From Colimorpha sp045640985 (GTDB lineage Bacteria; Bacteroidota; Bacteroidia; Bacteroidales; P3), in contig JAZUFZ010000033.1 of the NCBI GenBank assembly GCA_045640985.1, positions 31,536-95,535 of the forward strand: DNA of 64,000 nt, read 5' to 3'. Of the stretch, positions 38,338 to 47,306 are shown one piece after another. How positions within the stretch are numbered: position 1 is the stretch's first letter; every line of letters starts with the position of its first letter. The notes beneath the pieces were generated by a model. That model saw only the letters and a list, made by a program, of their open reading frames with translations. It made no database searches and was not told the DNA's origin. The position numbers and the translations under genes are program-made.

Positions 38338-40992
38338 CTATATTTTAAACCAATCCTTATCGTATACAAAATATTTGCCTATCTGGCTATTGGGCTCAAT
38401 AAAGGTGACACCCAGAAAGAACGCAGCACGTGAGACCCCTACATATAGATAACGCTTAAGCGAATCTACATCTTCCGACGAATTGTCGATATTATGAAAA
38501 AACACCACATCGAATTCCATTCCCTTAATCACATCAATCGGATACACACAAATGTGCGATTCCTCAGTCTTTGCGTTATCGTTGGTACCTTCTAATACAT
38601 TTATTTTATTCTCGACAAAGAATTCATTTTTCGACAACTTTTCAATAAATCCAGGAATGTATCCTTTATCATTCACAAAAATAGCAATAGATGGAAGCCT
38701 ATCCCCATAGGCACGAAACACTTCAGATATACGCTTCGCAATCCACTCCACTTTCGAATGTTCATTGTCGCTCACATAAGCCAACGGTTCTGGCACCTTG
38801 CTGGATTTCATAAACGGCCTATATGTTGGTTTCCCACCCAGCGTATTTTCATACAGCCGACCAGCCAATTCTATGAGTTTCCTGCTCTGGCGATACGAGA
38901 TTTTCAATTCCACTACTTCTGGATTAGGGACAATTTCATCTAGTTCTTTCCATGAACAAATGCCTTGGGGCGTCAGTCGTTGCATCATGTCACCACTTAG
39001 GGTTACCGAGCCGAAATCTTTCAATCTAAACGATTGCATTGCATATATGTCGCATGCGCTAAAGTCTGTGGCTTCATCTATACCTATAACCGGTCTGGAT
39101 AATTCCTCGTAAGCCTGAACGTATGGGTGTTTGACTTTTCCTTCAGTACTAGTTTGGATTTGCCTTACCAATGTATTAATAAATCCTAATAACAAAGACT
39201 GTTCTTGTTGGTGCAGTTCTCTGCCATTCTTTCGCTGTATCAAGTTGTTCAATAGTTTCCGGTCGCATCCTTCATACTTAGATCTACTCAAGTATGTTCT
39301 GAATCTCTTGTATCGTGCAGGCAATCCAGAAAGCATGATGGGTTTTACGCCTTTTGTGTATTGTGCGTAACGTTCAAAAATGATTATTTCTCCAATCTTT
39401 TGAATGTCGTCATCATGTTCATCGCCTATTAAGGGAATCAGTTTTTCGCCCACCAGCTGTTGTTTTTCTGACATTTTATATTTGCTATCAGTTTTGCTTC
39501 TGCAATATGCTTTTAGCCATTTCCTGATTATTGGCAACCGTTTATTTTCTGTTTCATCTTCTACAATCACCTCATCTTCATTTGTCTCGTCACCATCCGT
39601 TAATTCCAGATAAGCTTCAACAACACTCCACAAATTTGGATTTGTCTTTATCTTTTCATCTATTTCTTCAACAATGCGACTTATTGCTTCATTTTCATTC
39701 TGAAGTAACTTCTTACAGTCCTCACCATATACGGATTCAAGTGAGTTAAATAGCGATATGAATTGCGACATGTTATAATTATCGCATTTATTGAACCTTT
39801 CTTTGATGTTTTGTGCTATGGCGATCCACTCAAAGGTTTTCTTTGTTTCGGGTATGGGTGGCAACTTAGATTTAATATTTCTAAACTGGTCCAAGTAGAA
39901 GTTTATGAACATTTCAACTATATTCCAATCTTGAAAGAATAGGTTGCCTTGGTCATAACTCAGTTTGAAAGGAGCTTCGCCTTCTGTTGCACCAATTAGG
40001 CCATAGTAATCTTCCAACACCATTCTGCAGTAATCTTTCCAGTGCCACACTTTCTCTTCCACATTCTCAAGGCCTTCTTTCCGCATAGCTTCTGCCAGAT
40101 AATCTTTCAAAATAGGTGATGGCGAGAAAAACATCCAGTCACGTTGATGGTCTATTGCCTCTATCAGTTGTTTTCTTTGTTGTATATTTAGCTTGTAATT
40201 ATTTAATCCTAAATTCTTGTCTTCCTCAATAGCAATCTTGTCAGTCAGATATTTCAATCGTTGAATCATCGTGGTGGATTTGCCCGTACCTGGGCCACCG
40301 TCAATTATAAGTGTAGTGCCGTCAAATAAGTTCTGCGTTTTTATTCTTGTCTGAATTGGGTCAATAATCTGGCTGTAACGCATCTCGCCCTGTTTGCGAA
40401 TATATATGGTTATATTCTTCAAATCTTCTTGTTGCTGAGTCAGAATACGATACTCTCGCTCGAATGCACTGATGGATCTTGTGATTTGGGCTTTTTCTTG
40501 CGCGTTACCTTTCAGTTTCTCCAATTCGGCTCGATTTTTCTTCAGTTCGGCAATCTTGTTTTCTATGTCTTTTATATCGTCTTGGTTCTTGCGCAAATCC
40601 CTCAAGTATTCTCCTATATCCCTATATTGATAAGTGATATTGTCTCCAGCAATTACAATTATCTGTTTTCCAAAGTCTGAACGGTTTTCCACCTCCACAC
40701 AGTGGTTCAATCTCTTAATGTTGTATCCGTCCATACAAGAGTACTCGAATGTTGAACCGACATCATTTGTCAGCATCTTGATTGCTGGGGCAGAGTTCTT
40801 ATGGGCAAAAATTCCATACTTCTCTATACCTCCGAGATCTTTCTTAATATATGATTTATCGCATAGCCAAAATGTTTTATTTTCACCATCATACACACAA
40901 TGTATTCTAGCATAAGTTAGTATATGTTTCCTCACTTTGGCTCTGAAGCATCCGTCTATGGCTTCAACAATATCTATCAACTTTTCAGGCAT
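38338..40992 (-). CDS. Large UvrD-like superfamily 1A helicase with coiled-coil insertion
   Basis: 884 residues. An unassigned N-terminal domain (1-130) is followed by a coiled coil (about 135-195), Walker A IIDGGPGTGKST (229-240), a 390-residue insertion, Walker B VIGIDEATDF (635-644), motif III TLSGDMMQRLTP (664-675), ISYRQSRKL (698-706), PIDVIKGMEFDVVFF (818-832) and YVGVSRAAFFLG (850-861). The unusually wide gap between motifs I and II, with an acidic stretch near 466-482, sets it apart from UvrD/Rep. It is first in its operon behind a good promoter. I know no housekeeping protein of this make-up. Confidence 0.85.
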   Translation of the reverse strand: MPEKLIDIVEAIDGCFRAKVRKHILTYARIHCVYDGENKTFWLCDKSYIKKDLGGIEKYGIFAHKNSAPAIKMLTNDVGSTFEYSCMDGYNIKRLNHCVEVENRSDFGKQIIVIAGDNITYQYRDIGEYLRDLRKNQDDIKDIENKIAELKKNRAELEKLKGNAQEKAQITRSISAFEREYRILTQQQEDLKNITIYIRKQGEMRYSQIIDPIQTRIKTQNLFDGTTLIIDGGPGTGKSTTMIQRLKYLTDKIAIEEDKNLGLNNYKLNIQQRKQLIEAIDHQRDWMFFSPSPILKDYLAEAMRKEGLENVEEKVWHWKDYCRMVLEDYYGLIGATEGEAPFKLSYDQGNLFFQDWNIVEMFINFYLDQFRNIKSKLPPIPETKKTFEWIAIAQNIKERFNKCDNYNMSQFISLFNSLESVYGEDCKKLLQNENEAISRIVEEIDEKIKTNPNLWSVVEAYLELTDGDETNEDEVIVEDETENKRLPIIRKWLKAYCRSKTDSKYKMSEKQQLVGEKLIPLIGDEHDDDIQKIGEIIIFERYAQYTKGVKPIMLSGLPARYKRFRTYLSRSKYEGCDRKLLNNLIQRKNGRELHQQEQSLLLGFINTLVRQIQTSTEGKVKHPYVQAYEELSRPVIGIDEATDFSACDIYAMQSFRLKDFGSVTLSGDMMQRLTPQGICSWKELDEIVPNPEVVELKISYRQSRKLIELAGRLYENTLGGKPTYRPFMKSSKVPEPLAYVSDNEHSKVEWIAKRISEVFRAYGDRLPSIAIFVNDKGYIPGFIEKLSKNEFFVENKINVLEGTNDNAKTEESHICVYPIDVIKGMEFDVVFFHNIDNSSEDVDSLKRYLYVGVSRAAFFLGVTFIEPNSQIGKYFVYDKDWFKI

Positions 40993-40995
40993 AGG

Positions 40996-41121
40996 TTATA
41001 CCACTTTTACGTTATTCTTTACCTCGGCATCGCTCCAACCGCATCTCTGTTTGAAGAGTTCGAAGAGGTTCATTTTTTGAGAGGCCTCCGTAACGACCTT
41101 CGCGGCATCGCTTTGGGACTT
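40996..41121 (-). pseudogene. Possible 3' remnant of a gene upstream of the helicase operon
   Basis: A 41-codon open frame reading AAKVVTEASQKMNLFELFKQ, then RCGWSDAEVKNNVKVV, ending 3 nt before the helicase ATG. The codon pattern looks protein-like and the end is spaced like an operon gene, but an in-frame TAG precedes it. It could also be a real 25-residue peptide from the internal ATG. Confidence 0.4.
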
Positions 41122-41242
41122 CTAGATCTTGAATTTCAGTTTCATAATATTACGTTTCAATTTATATTCAGCATAGATGTTTTGGAGTGCCAGAATAAAG
41201 CATTTTTAACATTTTATCCGTTAGCATTTGCTCTTTCCTTTG

Positions 41243-41259
41243 GTCACCAAGTTGGTGAC
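41243..41259. promoter_or_regulatory. Perfect palindrome in the helicase operon leader
   Basis: GTCACCAA, G, TTGGTGAC: 8-bp arms with one central base, about 100 nt downstream of the -7 box. It is a plausible operator for a dimeric regulator or a small RNA hairpin. Confidence 0.6.
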
Positions 41260-41360
41260 TTATTTCATTTTGTTGATAATAATAGCAAACGCAATGGTTA
41301 TAGGTTTTTTGTGTTATATTTTTGTTTTTTTTTACAATTCTATCAAGGATTTTGTTTTTG

Positions 41361-41390
41361 CAAAGATACAAAATATTTCTGAGATGGCAA
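41361..41390 (-). promoter_or_regulatory. Promoter of the two-helicase operon
   Basis: Minus strand: TTG at 41390-41388, 19-nt spacer, TATCTTTG at 41368-41361. The untranslated leader would be about 360 nt. Confidence 0.7.
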
Positions 41391-41519
41391 TTTTTTTGTG
41401 GCTGCGGACAGAAGTTATCGGTTTTTGAAATGTGCTGTGTGGTGGGTGTCAGTTTTCTAAATTCTTTCGTTTTTTGAGATAAAACGGAAGCGGAGAACTG
41501 ACCCGATATGGGAGAATGG

Positions 41520-41966
41520 TCAGAATCTGAGGGTGGCGCCGTTGGGTAAGAGATATAGATCGACCTGCTTGCGGCGGTAGTCCCACTTGAAGTGGCCTAT
41601 GATGTCGGAGATGGCCAATATCTCGCAAACGCCGCCCCCTATCGCGGCTGCACATCCGAAAAGGAAACCTCCATTGCTTTGGGCGACTTGCACTAATGTT
41701 AATCCTACCACTTCGAGAGCCGTCCCTACCAAAAATTCTGTCTGGGCGTTGGATATCTTTTTCTGGGCTTTCGCGCTACAATACTTTGAGAGTTCGACTG
41801 GAGTTGAAAATGTGATAAGATCTTCGAGACCGGTACCGCCGTTTTTGACAAAAGAACAGGGGAACGTGGCATTGGGAATGTTGTTGAAGTCAAGTGGCTG
41901 TTGTTGTGCAGATGCTCCTAATGCAAGGAATGTCGAGATTAAAAAGCAGATGATATATTTTTTCAT
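41520..41966 (-). CDS. Secreted or membrane protein of unknown function
   Basis: 148 residues with a clear signal peptide (MKKYIICFLISTFLALGASA, cleavage before QQQP). The mature part has a hydrophobic glycine-rich segment (about 80-118, TALEVVGLTLVQVAQ and GCAAAIGGGVCEILAISD) that could span the membrane twice, and ends with DLYLLPNGATLRF. I do not recognise the family. It stands alone between the helicase operon and enolase. Confidence 0.72.
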   Translation of the reverse strand: MKKYIICFLISTFLALGASAQQQPLDFNNIPNATFPCSFVKNGGTGLEDLITFSTPVELSKYCSAKAQKKISNAQTEFLVGTALEVVGLTLVQVAQSNGGFLFGCAAAIGGGVCEILAISDIIGHFKWDYRRKQVDLYLLPNGATLRF

Positions 41967-42162
41967 AATTATAGCCCTATGGATTTCGTGTCGGGCGCAA
42001 CTGTTAGTTAATTATTGTGATTGACTTAATTCTGGGTGCCACGTCTCATTTTACCGGCTCTTCTGTGGTGTATTCTTTCGACCCGAAGAGCAGGTTAATC
42101 TGTTGAGGAAGGCGATTTATCGTAGATCGGCTGGACATATAGCGACGATTTTTTCCGAGATG

Positions 42163-42170
42163 CAAAAATA
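42163..42170 (-). promoter_or_regulatory. Possible -7 box upstream of the secreted protein gene
   Basis: TATTTTTG on the minus strand, about 200 nt before the ATG. The -33 box is not at the expected place. The rest of 41967-42330 shows nothing else that I can support. Confidence 0.4.
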
Positions 42171-42330
42171 CATACCTTTTTCGACAACTTGTGTCGTGCC
42201 GCAAAAAAAATCTTATTCTTTCAAAAAAATGTGCTTCATTCTGACTATTTAGCTCCGACCTTCCGTCGCTCAGTCTATGGTTGGAAGCGAAGTTCCTAAG
42301 GGCGCGTATCTGGAACTGAAACAAAACACA

Positions 42331-42362
42331 CAGGGCGGCTTCGGATGAAGCCGCCCTGTAAA
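42331..42362 (-). terminator. Terminator after eno
   Basis: CAGGGCGGCTTC pairs with GAAGCCGCCCTG around a 4-6 nt loop; on the minus strand TGTGTTTTGTTT follows. Confidence 0.88.
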
Positions 42363-42384
42363 TAGGATGATAGTATAGAATGTA

Positions 42385-43677
42385 CTATTTCTTTGCGTAA
42401 CGGAAGTTGCGACCCAGATATACTGCTTCATCACCCAGCATTTCTTCAATACGGAGGAGCTGGTTGTACTTGCAGATTCTGTCGGTACGGCTGGCGCTAC
42501 CAGTCTTGATAAGGCCGGTGTTCATAGCCACGGCGAGGTCTGCAATGGTGGTGTCCTCGGTCTCACCGGAACGGTGGGAAGCGATGGCGGTATATTTGTT
42601 GCGATATGCCAGATTGATGGCTTCGATGGTCTCGGTGAGGGAACCAATCTGATTAACCTTAATCAGAATGGAGTTTGCAACCTGACGGTCGATACCCATC
42701 TGGAGACGCTCTACGTTGGTTACGAAGAGGTCGTCGCCTACGAGCTGGCAACGGTCACCGATGGTGTCAGTAAGGTTCTTCCAACCATCCCAATCATCCT
42801 CTGCCATACCGTCCTCAATAGAGATAACAGGATATTTTTCAACCCAGCCTTTCCAGAAATCAACCATCTGGGCAGGGGTCAGCTTGTCGCCAGTGGACCA
42901 TTTGAGGTGATATACGTTTTCTTCCGGAATATAGAATTCGGAGCTGGCGGGGTCAAGTCCGATGCAGATGTCTTCACCTGGACGATAGCCGGCTTTCTCG
43001 ATGGCCTGAAGCACAACCTGGATAGCTTCGTCGTTGGAGCCAAGATTAGGTGCGAATCCACCTTCATCACCTACATTGGTGGACATACCTTTGGACTTGA
43101 GTACGGAACGAAGGTTGTGGAAAACCTCAGCACCCATACGGAGAGCCTCGCTGAAGGTCTGTGCGCCTACAGGCATGATCATGAATTCCTGAAAGTCAAT
43201 ACTGTTATCAGCATGGCTGCCGCCATTAAGAATGTTCATCATAGGAATAGGAAGAGTGCAAGCGCCACAACCGCCAAGATAACGATAGAGCTGCTGACCG
43301 GTTTCCATAGCTGCGGCTTTGGCACAAGCGAGAGAAACGCTGAGGATGGCATTGGCGCCGAGACGGGACTTGTTAGGAGTGCCGTCAATCTCAATCATCT
43401 TATAGTCGATAGATTTCTGCTCCTCAACATACATTCCACGGAGTTCTTCATTGAGAATGTTATTTACGTTGTTTACGGCCTGCATAACGCCCTTGCCCAT
43501 GAAAACAGATTTATCTCCGTCGCGAAGCTCGCAAGCCTCATGAACGCCGGTAGAAGCACCGCTTGGAACAGCAGCACGACCCATAGCACCATTTTCGGTG
43601 TAAACTTCAGATTCTACAGTGGGATTACCACGGGAGTCAAGAATTTGACGACTTTTAATACCAATGATTTGTGACAT
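42385..43677 (-). CDS. eno: Enolase
   Basis: 430 residues; dehydrates 2-phosphoglycerate to PEP and also belongs to the RNA degradosome in some bacteria. GRAAVPSGASTGVHEACELR (about 33-52), NVGDEGGFAPNL (about 200-211), the catalytic acid SIEDGMAEDDWDGW, the signature LIKVNQIGSLTETIEAINLA (about 335-354) and SHRSGETEDTTIADLAV are present. It follows rplQ after a terminator, with no obvious promoter in the 45-nt gap, so read-through may contribute to its expression. Confidence 0.98.
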   Translation of the reverse strand: MSQIIGIKSRQILDSRGNPTVESEVYTENGAMGRAAVPSGASTGVHEACELRDGDKSVFMGKGVMQAVNNVNNILNEELRGMYVEEQKSIDYKMIEIDGTPNKSRLGANAILSVSLACAKAAAMETGQQLYRYLGGCGACTLPIPMMNILNGGSHADNSIDFQEFMIMPVGAQTFSEALRMGAEVFHNLRSVLKSKGMSTNVGDEGGFAPNLGSNDEAIQVVLQAIEKAGYRPGEDICIGLDPASSEFYIPEENVYHLKWSTGDKLTPAQMVDFWKGWVEKYPVISIEDGMAEDDWDGWKNLTDTIGDRCQLVGDDLFVTNVERLQMGIDRQVANSILIKVNQIGSLTETIEAINLAYRNKYTAIASHRSGETEDTTIADLAVAMNTGLIKTGSASRTDRICKYNQLLRIEEMLGDEAVYLGRNFRYAKK

Positions 43678-43722
43678 ATAATTGAGTGTTTAAGTTTATG
43701 AATAGAATTCATTTACGAATAA

Positions 43723-43763
43723 AAGGAATGTGGAGAATATAGGTCTCCGCATTCCTTTTTGAT
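43723..43763 (-). terminator. Terminator at the end of the ribosomal operon (after rplQ)
   Basis: GGAATGCGGAGA pairs with TCTCCACATTCC (one mismatch) around CCTATAT; TTTTATTC follows on the minus strand. Confidence 0.85.
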
Positions 43764-43781
43764 ATTTACCCGAACAGGGGA

Positions 43782-44273
43782 TTATTCAGCCTTAGGCTCT
43801 TCAACAGCTGAAGTTTCAGCTACAGGGGCTTCAGCAACGGGCTCAGCGGCTTTCTTAGCGCGGCTGCGGCGGGTGGTCTTAGCCTTCTTTGTAGTAGCTT
43901 CTTTCAGCATATTCTCGTTGTAGTCAACGAGTTCGATGATAGCCATTTCGGAATTGTCACCATGACGGATGCCAGTCTTCAGGATGCGGGTATAACCACC
44001 GGGACGGTTGGCAACCTTCTGGGAAACCTCGCGGAAGAGTTCATTAACGGCCTCTTTGCTGTGGAGGTAACTGAAGACGATACGGCGATTGTTTGTAGAA
44101 TCCTCTTTGGAACGATTGATGAGGGGTTCTACGTAAACTCTAAGTGCTTTGGCTTTAGCAACAGTAGTTTCTACTCTCTTATGCAGGATCAGAGAGGAAG
44201 CCATGTTGGAAAGCATAGCTACTCTATGAGCGTGAGTTCTTGACAGATGATTTACTTTACAACCGTGTCTCAT
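43782..44273 (-). CDS. rplQ: 50S ribosomal protein L17
   Basis: 163 residues. Core 1-118 with MRHGCKVNHLSRTHAHRVAM (1-20), HKRVETTVAKAKALR and RPGGYTRILKTG. The C-terminal 30 residues form an Ala/Glu/Lys-rich tail, as seen in Bacteroidota L17. Last gene of the ribosomal block, 5 nt after rpoA. Confidence 0.98.
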   Translation of the reverse strand: MRHGCKVNHLSRTHAHRVAMLSNMASSLILHKRVETTVAKAKALRVYVEPLINRSKEDSTNNRRIVFSYLHSKEAVNELFREVSQKVANRPGGYTRILKTGIRHGDNSEMAIIELVDYNENMLKEATTKKAKTTRRSRAKKAAEPVAEAPVAETSAVEEPKAE

Positions 44274-44278
44274 ATCTA

Positions 44279-45271
44279 TTATTCTTTATCTAATTTATAC
44301 TTTGAAATGTTCATGCCGAATTCAAGGTTCTTGGAAGCAACCAAGTTCTCAAGTTCGGTCAAAGATTTTTTACCGAAGTTTCTAAACTTCAACAAATCAG
44401 CTTTATTATAAGCAACCAGATCACCCAAGGTGTCAACCTCAGCAGCTTTAAGGCAGTTAAGAGCACGAACAGAGAGGTCCATATCAATAAGCTTGGTTTT
44501 AAGAAGCTGACGGAGATGGAGCGTAGTTTCGTCAAACTCTTCAGCAACTGGCTTAGCCTCAACTTCGAGAGTGATACGCTCGTCGGAGAAGAGAAGGAAA
44601 TGCTGGATGAGGATGGTAGCAGCTTCTTTCAAAGCCTCTTTAGGATGAATGGAGCCATCAGTCTCGATATCGAAGACCAGCTTCTCATAGTCGGTACGCT
44701 GCTCCACACGGAAATCCTGAACTTCATATTTTACGTTCTTGATAGGAGTGTGGATAGAGTCGATAGCGATAACTCCAATAGGATCGGTAGGTTTCTTATT
44801 TTCGTCTGATGGAACATAGCCACGGCCCTTCTCGATAGTAAGTTCTATCTTGAGAGAAGTGGTTGGCTCCATGTGACAAATTTCGACTTCAGGATTGAGA
44901 ACCTGGAAACCACTAAGGTGGTTATTCAAGTCTCCAGCCTTGAAGACATTCTGACCTACAATCTCGAAAGCGAGTTTCTCACTTTCCGTTTCTTCAATCT
45001 GACGACGGAAACGGATTTGTTTGAGTGCGAGAACGATGTCGGTCATATCCTCTACCACACCGGGAAGAGAGGAGAATTCGTGAGGAACTCCCTCAATGCG
45101 AACCGAAGTGATAGCAAAACCTTCGAGCGATGAGAGAAGGACGCGACGCAGAGCGTTGCCAATGGTGATGCCATAGCCAGGCTCCAAAGGACGGAATTCG
45201 AATGTTCCACGGAAATCATTCGATTCCAACATAATAACCTCATCTGGTTTTTGAAAAGCTAATATTGCCAT
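44279..45271 (-). CDS. rpoA: RNA polymerase alpha subunit
   Basis: 330 residues. The N-terminal assembly domain (1-230) has FRPLEPGYGITIGNALRRVL (about 26-45) and RIEGVPHEFSSLPGVVEDMT (58-77); the C-terminal domain (about 250-325) has the DNA- and activator-contacting helices VRALNCLKAAEVDTLGDLV and FRNFGKKSLTELE. Standard length. Lies between rpsD and rplQ in the alpha operon order. Confidence 0.98.
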   Translation of the reverse strand: MAILAFQKPDEVIMLESNDFRGTFEFRPLEPGYGITIGNALRRVLLSSLEGFAITSVRIEGVPHEFSSLPGVVEDMTDIVLALKQIRFRRQIEETESEKLAFEIVGQNVFKAGDLNNHLSGFQVLNPEVEICHMEPTTSLKIELTIEKGRGYVPSDENKKPTDPIGVIAIDSIHTPIKNVKYEVQDFRVEQRTDYEKLVFDIETDGSIHPKEALKEAATILIQHFLLFSDERITLEVEAKPVAEEFDETTLHLRQLLKTKLIDMDLSVRALNCLKAAEVDTLGDLVAYNKADLLKFRNFGKKSLTELENLVASKNLEFGMNISKYKLDKE

Positions 45272-45312
45272 ATTTTTCCTTTCTCGTTATTGATTATTGT
45301 TTCTTGTACCTA

Positions 45313-45918
45313 CTACTTAGAGTAGAGTTCAACGATGAGTTGCTCGTTGATGGTTTCAGGAATATCAGCGCGCTGTGGATAGCTTACGAATTTACCAGCC
45401 ATTGCAGCACCATCCCATTCCAACCAAGGATAGTTAGTCATGCGAGATGCAAGAGCATCGGTAATAACTTCCAATGATTTGGAACGTTCACGAACAGAAA
45501 CAACATCACCTTCTTTAAGAGAATAGGAAGGAATGTTTACCACAGTACCATTAACGGCGATGTGGCAATGAGACACGAGCTGACGAGCCTGAGCACGGCT
45601 GCGAGCCATACCAAGACGATAAACGACATTGTCGAGGCGAGCCTCAATCAGTTTCATAAGTTCTTCACCGGTTACACCACCGCGACGGGATGCTTCAGCA
45701 TAGAGCTTGCGGAACTGACGTTCAAGAATTCCGTAGGTGTATTTTGCTTTTTGTTTTTCTTGCAGCTGAGTACCATACTCAGAGGTCTTTGCGCGACGTT
45801 TATTCTGGCCGTGCATTCCGGGAGCATAAGGTTTGCGGTCGTAGTTCTTATCGGCACCGTAAATAGGCTCGTGGAACTTTCTTGCAATTTTGGTTTTTGG
45901 TCCAGTATATCTTGCCAT
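45313..45918 (-). CDS. rpsD: 30S ribosomal protein S4
   Basis: 201 residues. The N-terminus (MARYTGPKTKIARKFHEPIY) lacks the four-cysteine zinc motif, so this is the zinc-free form. The S4 RNA-binding domain is at about 92-155 (RLDNVVYRLGMARSRAQARQ, LVSHCHIAVNG). S4 often autoregulates the alpha operon. Confidence 0.98.
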   Translation of the reverse strand: MARYTGPKTKIARKFHEPIYGADKNYDRKPYAPGMHGQNKRRAKTSEYGTQLQEKQKAKYTYGILERQFRKLYAEASRRGGVTGEELMKLIEARLDNVVYRLGMARSRAQARQLVSHCHIAVNGTVVNIPSYSLKEGDVVSVRERSKSLEVITDALASRMTNYPWLEWDGAAMAGKFVSYPQRADIPETINEQLIVELYSK

Positions 45919-45964
45919 AATTTAATTCTTGTTTGTGATTTAACTAAATAACGATTCCTCAAAA

Positions 45965-46354
45965 TTACACGCGACGACGTTTTGGTGGACGACAGCCGTT
46001 ATGTGGCATTGGAGTAATGTCGATGATTTCGGTTACTTCGATACCGCAGCCATTGATAGCGCGGATGGCAGATTCACGTCCTGAACCAGGTCCTTTAACG
46101 AAGACCTTTGCTTTTCTTAGGCCCAAATCATAAGCAACTTTACCGCAATCTTCCGCAGCCATCTGTGCAGCATACGGAGTGTTTTTCTTCGATCCGCGGA
46201 AGCCCATTTTTCCAGCAGACGACCAAGAAATCACTTGACCGGCATTGTTAGTCAACGAGATAATTACGTTGTTGAAGGATGCGAAAATGCATGCTCTTCC
46301 TTGAGGTTCAACTTTTACGACTCTTTTTTTAGTCGGTTTAGAAGTTTTTGCCAT
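45965..46354 (-). CDS. rpsK: 30S ribosomal protein S11
   Basis: 129 residues from the ATG at 46354, where relatives start (MAKTSKPTKKR); an upstream ATG would add 15 residues. NNVIISLTNNAGQVISWSSA (about 28-47), GFRGSKKNTPYAAQMAAE and the C-terminal DITPMPHNGCRPPKRRRV are diagnostic. Confidence 0.98.
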   Translation of the reverse strand: MAKTSKPTKKRVVKVEPQGRACIFASFNNVIISLTNNAGQVISWSSAGKMGFRGSKKNTPYAAQMAAEDCGKVAYDLGLRKAKVFVKGPGSGRESAIRAINGCGIEVTEIIDITPMPHNGCRPPKRRRV

Positions 46355-46472
46355 GTGTTTTTTTACTTTGCTTGATTTTACAATTAATTTACCAATCACT
46401 CCTTTGTTCCGTGGCCAGCGGTTGCATGAGCAACATAGCCTACATCTGATCCGTAATTGGCTGCTACATTAA
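46355..46472 (-). promoter_or_regulatory. 118-nt gap between rpsM and rpsK with a hairpin
   Basis: The longest gap in the ribosomal block apart from its ends. On the transcript, GGC...GTTGC, loop TCAT, GCAAC...GGCC (46440-46413) folds as a hairpin with an internal loop. AAAGGAG follows at 46404-46398. It may be a target for S4-type autoregulation, but this is inferred from position only. Confidence 0.4.
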
Positions 46473-46850
46473 TTACTTGGTAGCTTTCTTCTTGTTAGCG
46501 ATAGTTTTCTTCTTACCCTTGCGTGTACGAGCATTGTTCTTGGTGCTTTGACCACGGAGAGGAAGTCCTAAACGATGACGGATACCACGATAGCAACCGA
46601 TATCCATAAGACGTTTGATGTTCATCTGAACTTCAGAACGAAGAGCACCTTCTACTTTGTACTCATCGTTGATGATGGTACGCAGCGCATTCTGCTCGTC
46701 ATCAGTCCAGTCTTGCACCTTCTTGTTTTCATCGATACCGGCTTTGGCCAGGATCTCGCTTGCGGTGCTTCTTCCAATACCGTAGATATAGGTTAAACCT
46801 ATAACACCTCTTTTGTTTTTGGGTAAGTCAATACCTGCAATTCTTGCCAT
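46473..46850 (-). CDS. rpsM: 30S ribosomal protein S13
   Basis: 125 residues. MARIAGIDLPKNKRGVIGLT (1-20), YIYGIGRSTASEIL, the helix-two-turn-helix, and GCYRGIRHRLGLPLRGQSTK, then NNARTRKGKKKT at the basic tail. Follows rpmJ. Confidence 0.98.
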   Translation of the reverse strand: MARIAGIDLPKNKRGVIGLTYIYGIGRSTASEILAKAGIDENKKVQDWTDDEQNALRTIINDEYKVEGALRSEVQMNIKRLMDIGCYRGIRHRLGLPLRGQSTKNNARTRKGKKKTIANKKKATK

Positions 46851-46878
46851 AAACTGATTTATTCTTTTTTGTTAATTA

Positions 46879-46995
46879 TCAACCCTGTCTTTGTTTCAAT
46901 TTAGGGTTTTTCTTGTTAATTACATAAACAACCCCCTTGCGGCGAACCACCTTGCATTCAGGGGATCTTTTCTTTACAGAAACTCTTACTTTCAT
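46879..46995 (-). CDS. rpmJ: 50S ribosomal protein L36, zinc-free form
   Basis: 38 residues, found by reading the gap between infA and rpsM: MKVRVSVKKRSPECKVVRRK, then GVVYVINKKNPKLKQRQG. The usual C-x2-C...C-x4-H zinc ligands are reduced to a single cysteine (C14), so this is the C-minus paralogue, with no zinc expected. The position between infA and rpsM is the standard one. Confidence 0.95.
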   Translation of the reverse strand: MKVRVSVKKRSPECKVVRRKGVVYVINKKNPKLKQRQG

Positions 46996-47051
46996 TTTTC
47001 TTTTTATTTATCTGTCATTAACAGCAGATAACTATCTGCCCTACGGAATTC

Positions 47052-47270
47052 TTATTTGTGTCGATAAGTAATACGGCCTTTCGTTAAATCATACGGTGAC
47101 ATTTCAATTTGAACTTTATCACCAGGCAAAATCTTGATATAATGCATGCGCATCTTACCAGAGATATGTGCAATGATCTGGTGACCGTTTTCCAATTCTA
47201 CACGGAACATTGCGTTTCCTAATGATTCTACCACCGTGCCATCTAACTGTATTGATGATTGTTTTGCCAT
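47052..47270 (-). CDS. infA: Translation initiation factor IF-1
   Basis: 72 residues, one S1/OB fold: GTVVESLGNAMFRVELENGH (about 10-29), AHISGKMRMHYIKILPGDKV and SPYDLTKGRITYRHK are near-invariant in bacteria. It sits between map and rpmJ. Confidence 0.98.
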   Translation of the reverse strand: MAKQSSIQLDGTVVESLGNAMFRVELENGHQIIAHISGKMRMHYIKILPGDKVQIEMSPYDLTKGRITYRHK

Positions 47271-47306
47271 TTACTTACCTTTTTAATTTATGAAATAGCA
47301 TTATTA

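Noticed and set aside
41168..41371. 67-codon minus-strand frame upstream of the helicase operon
   Set aside because: Its ATG lies upstream of the predicted transcription start (the -7 box is inside it) and the composition is that of AT-rich leader DNA.
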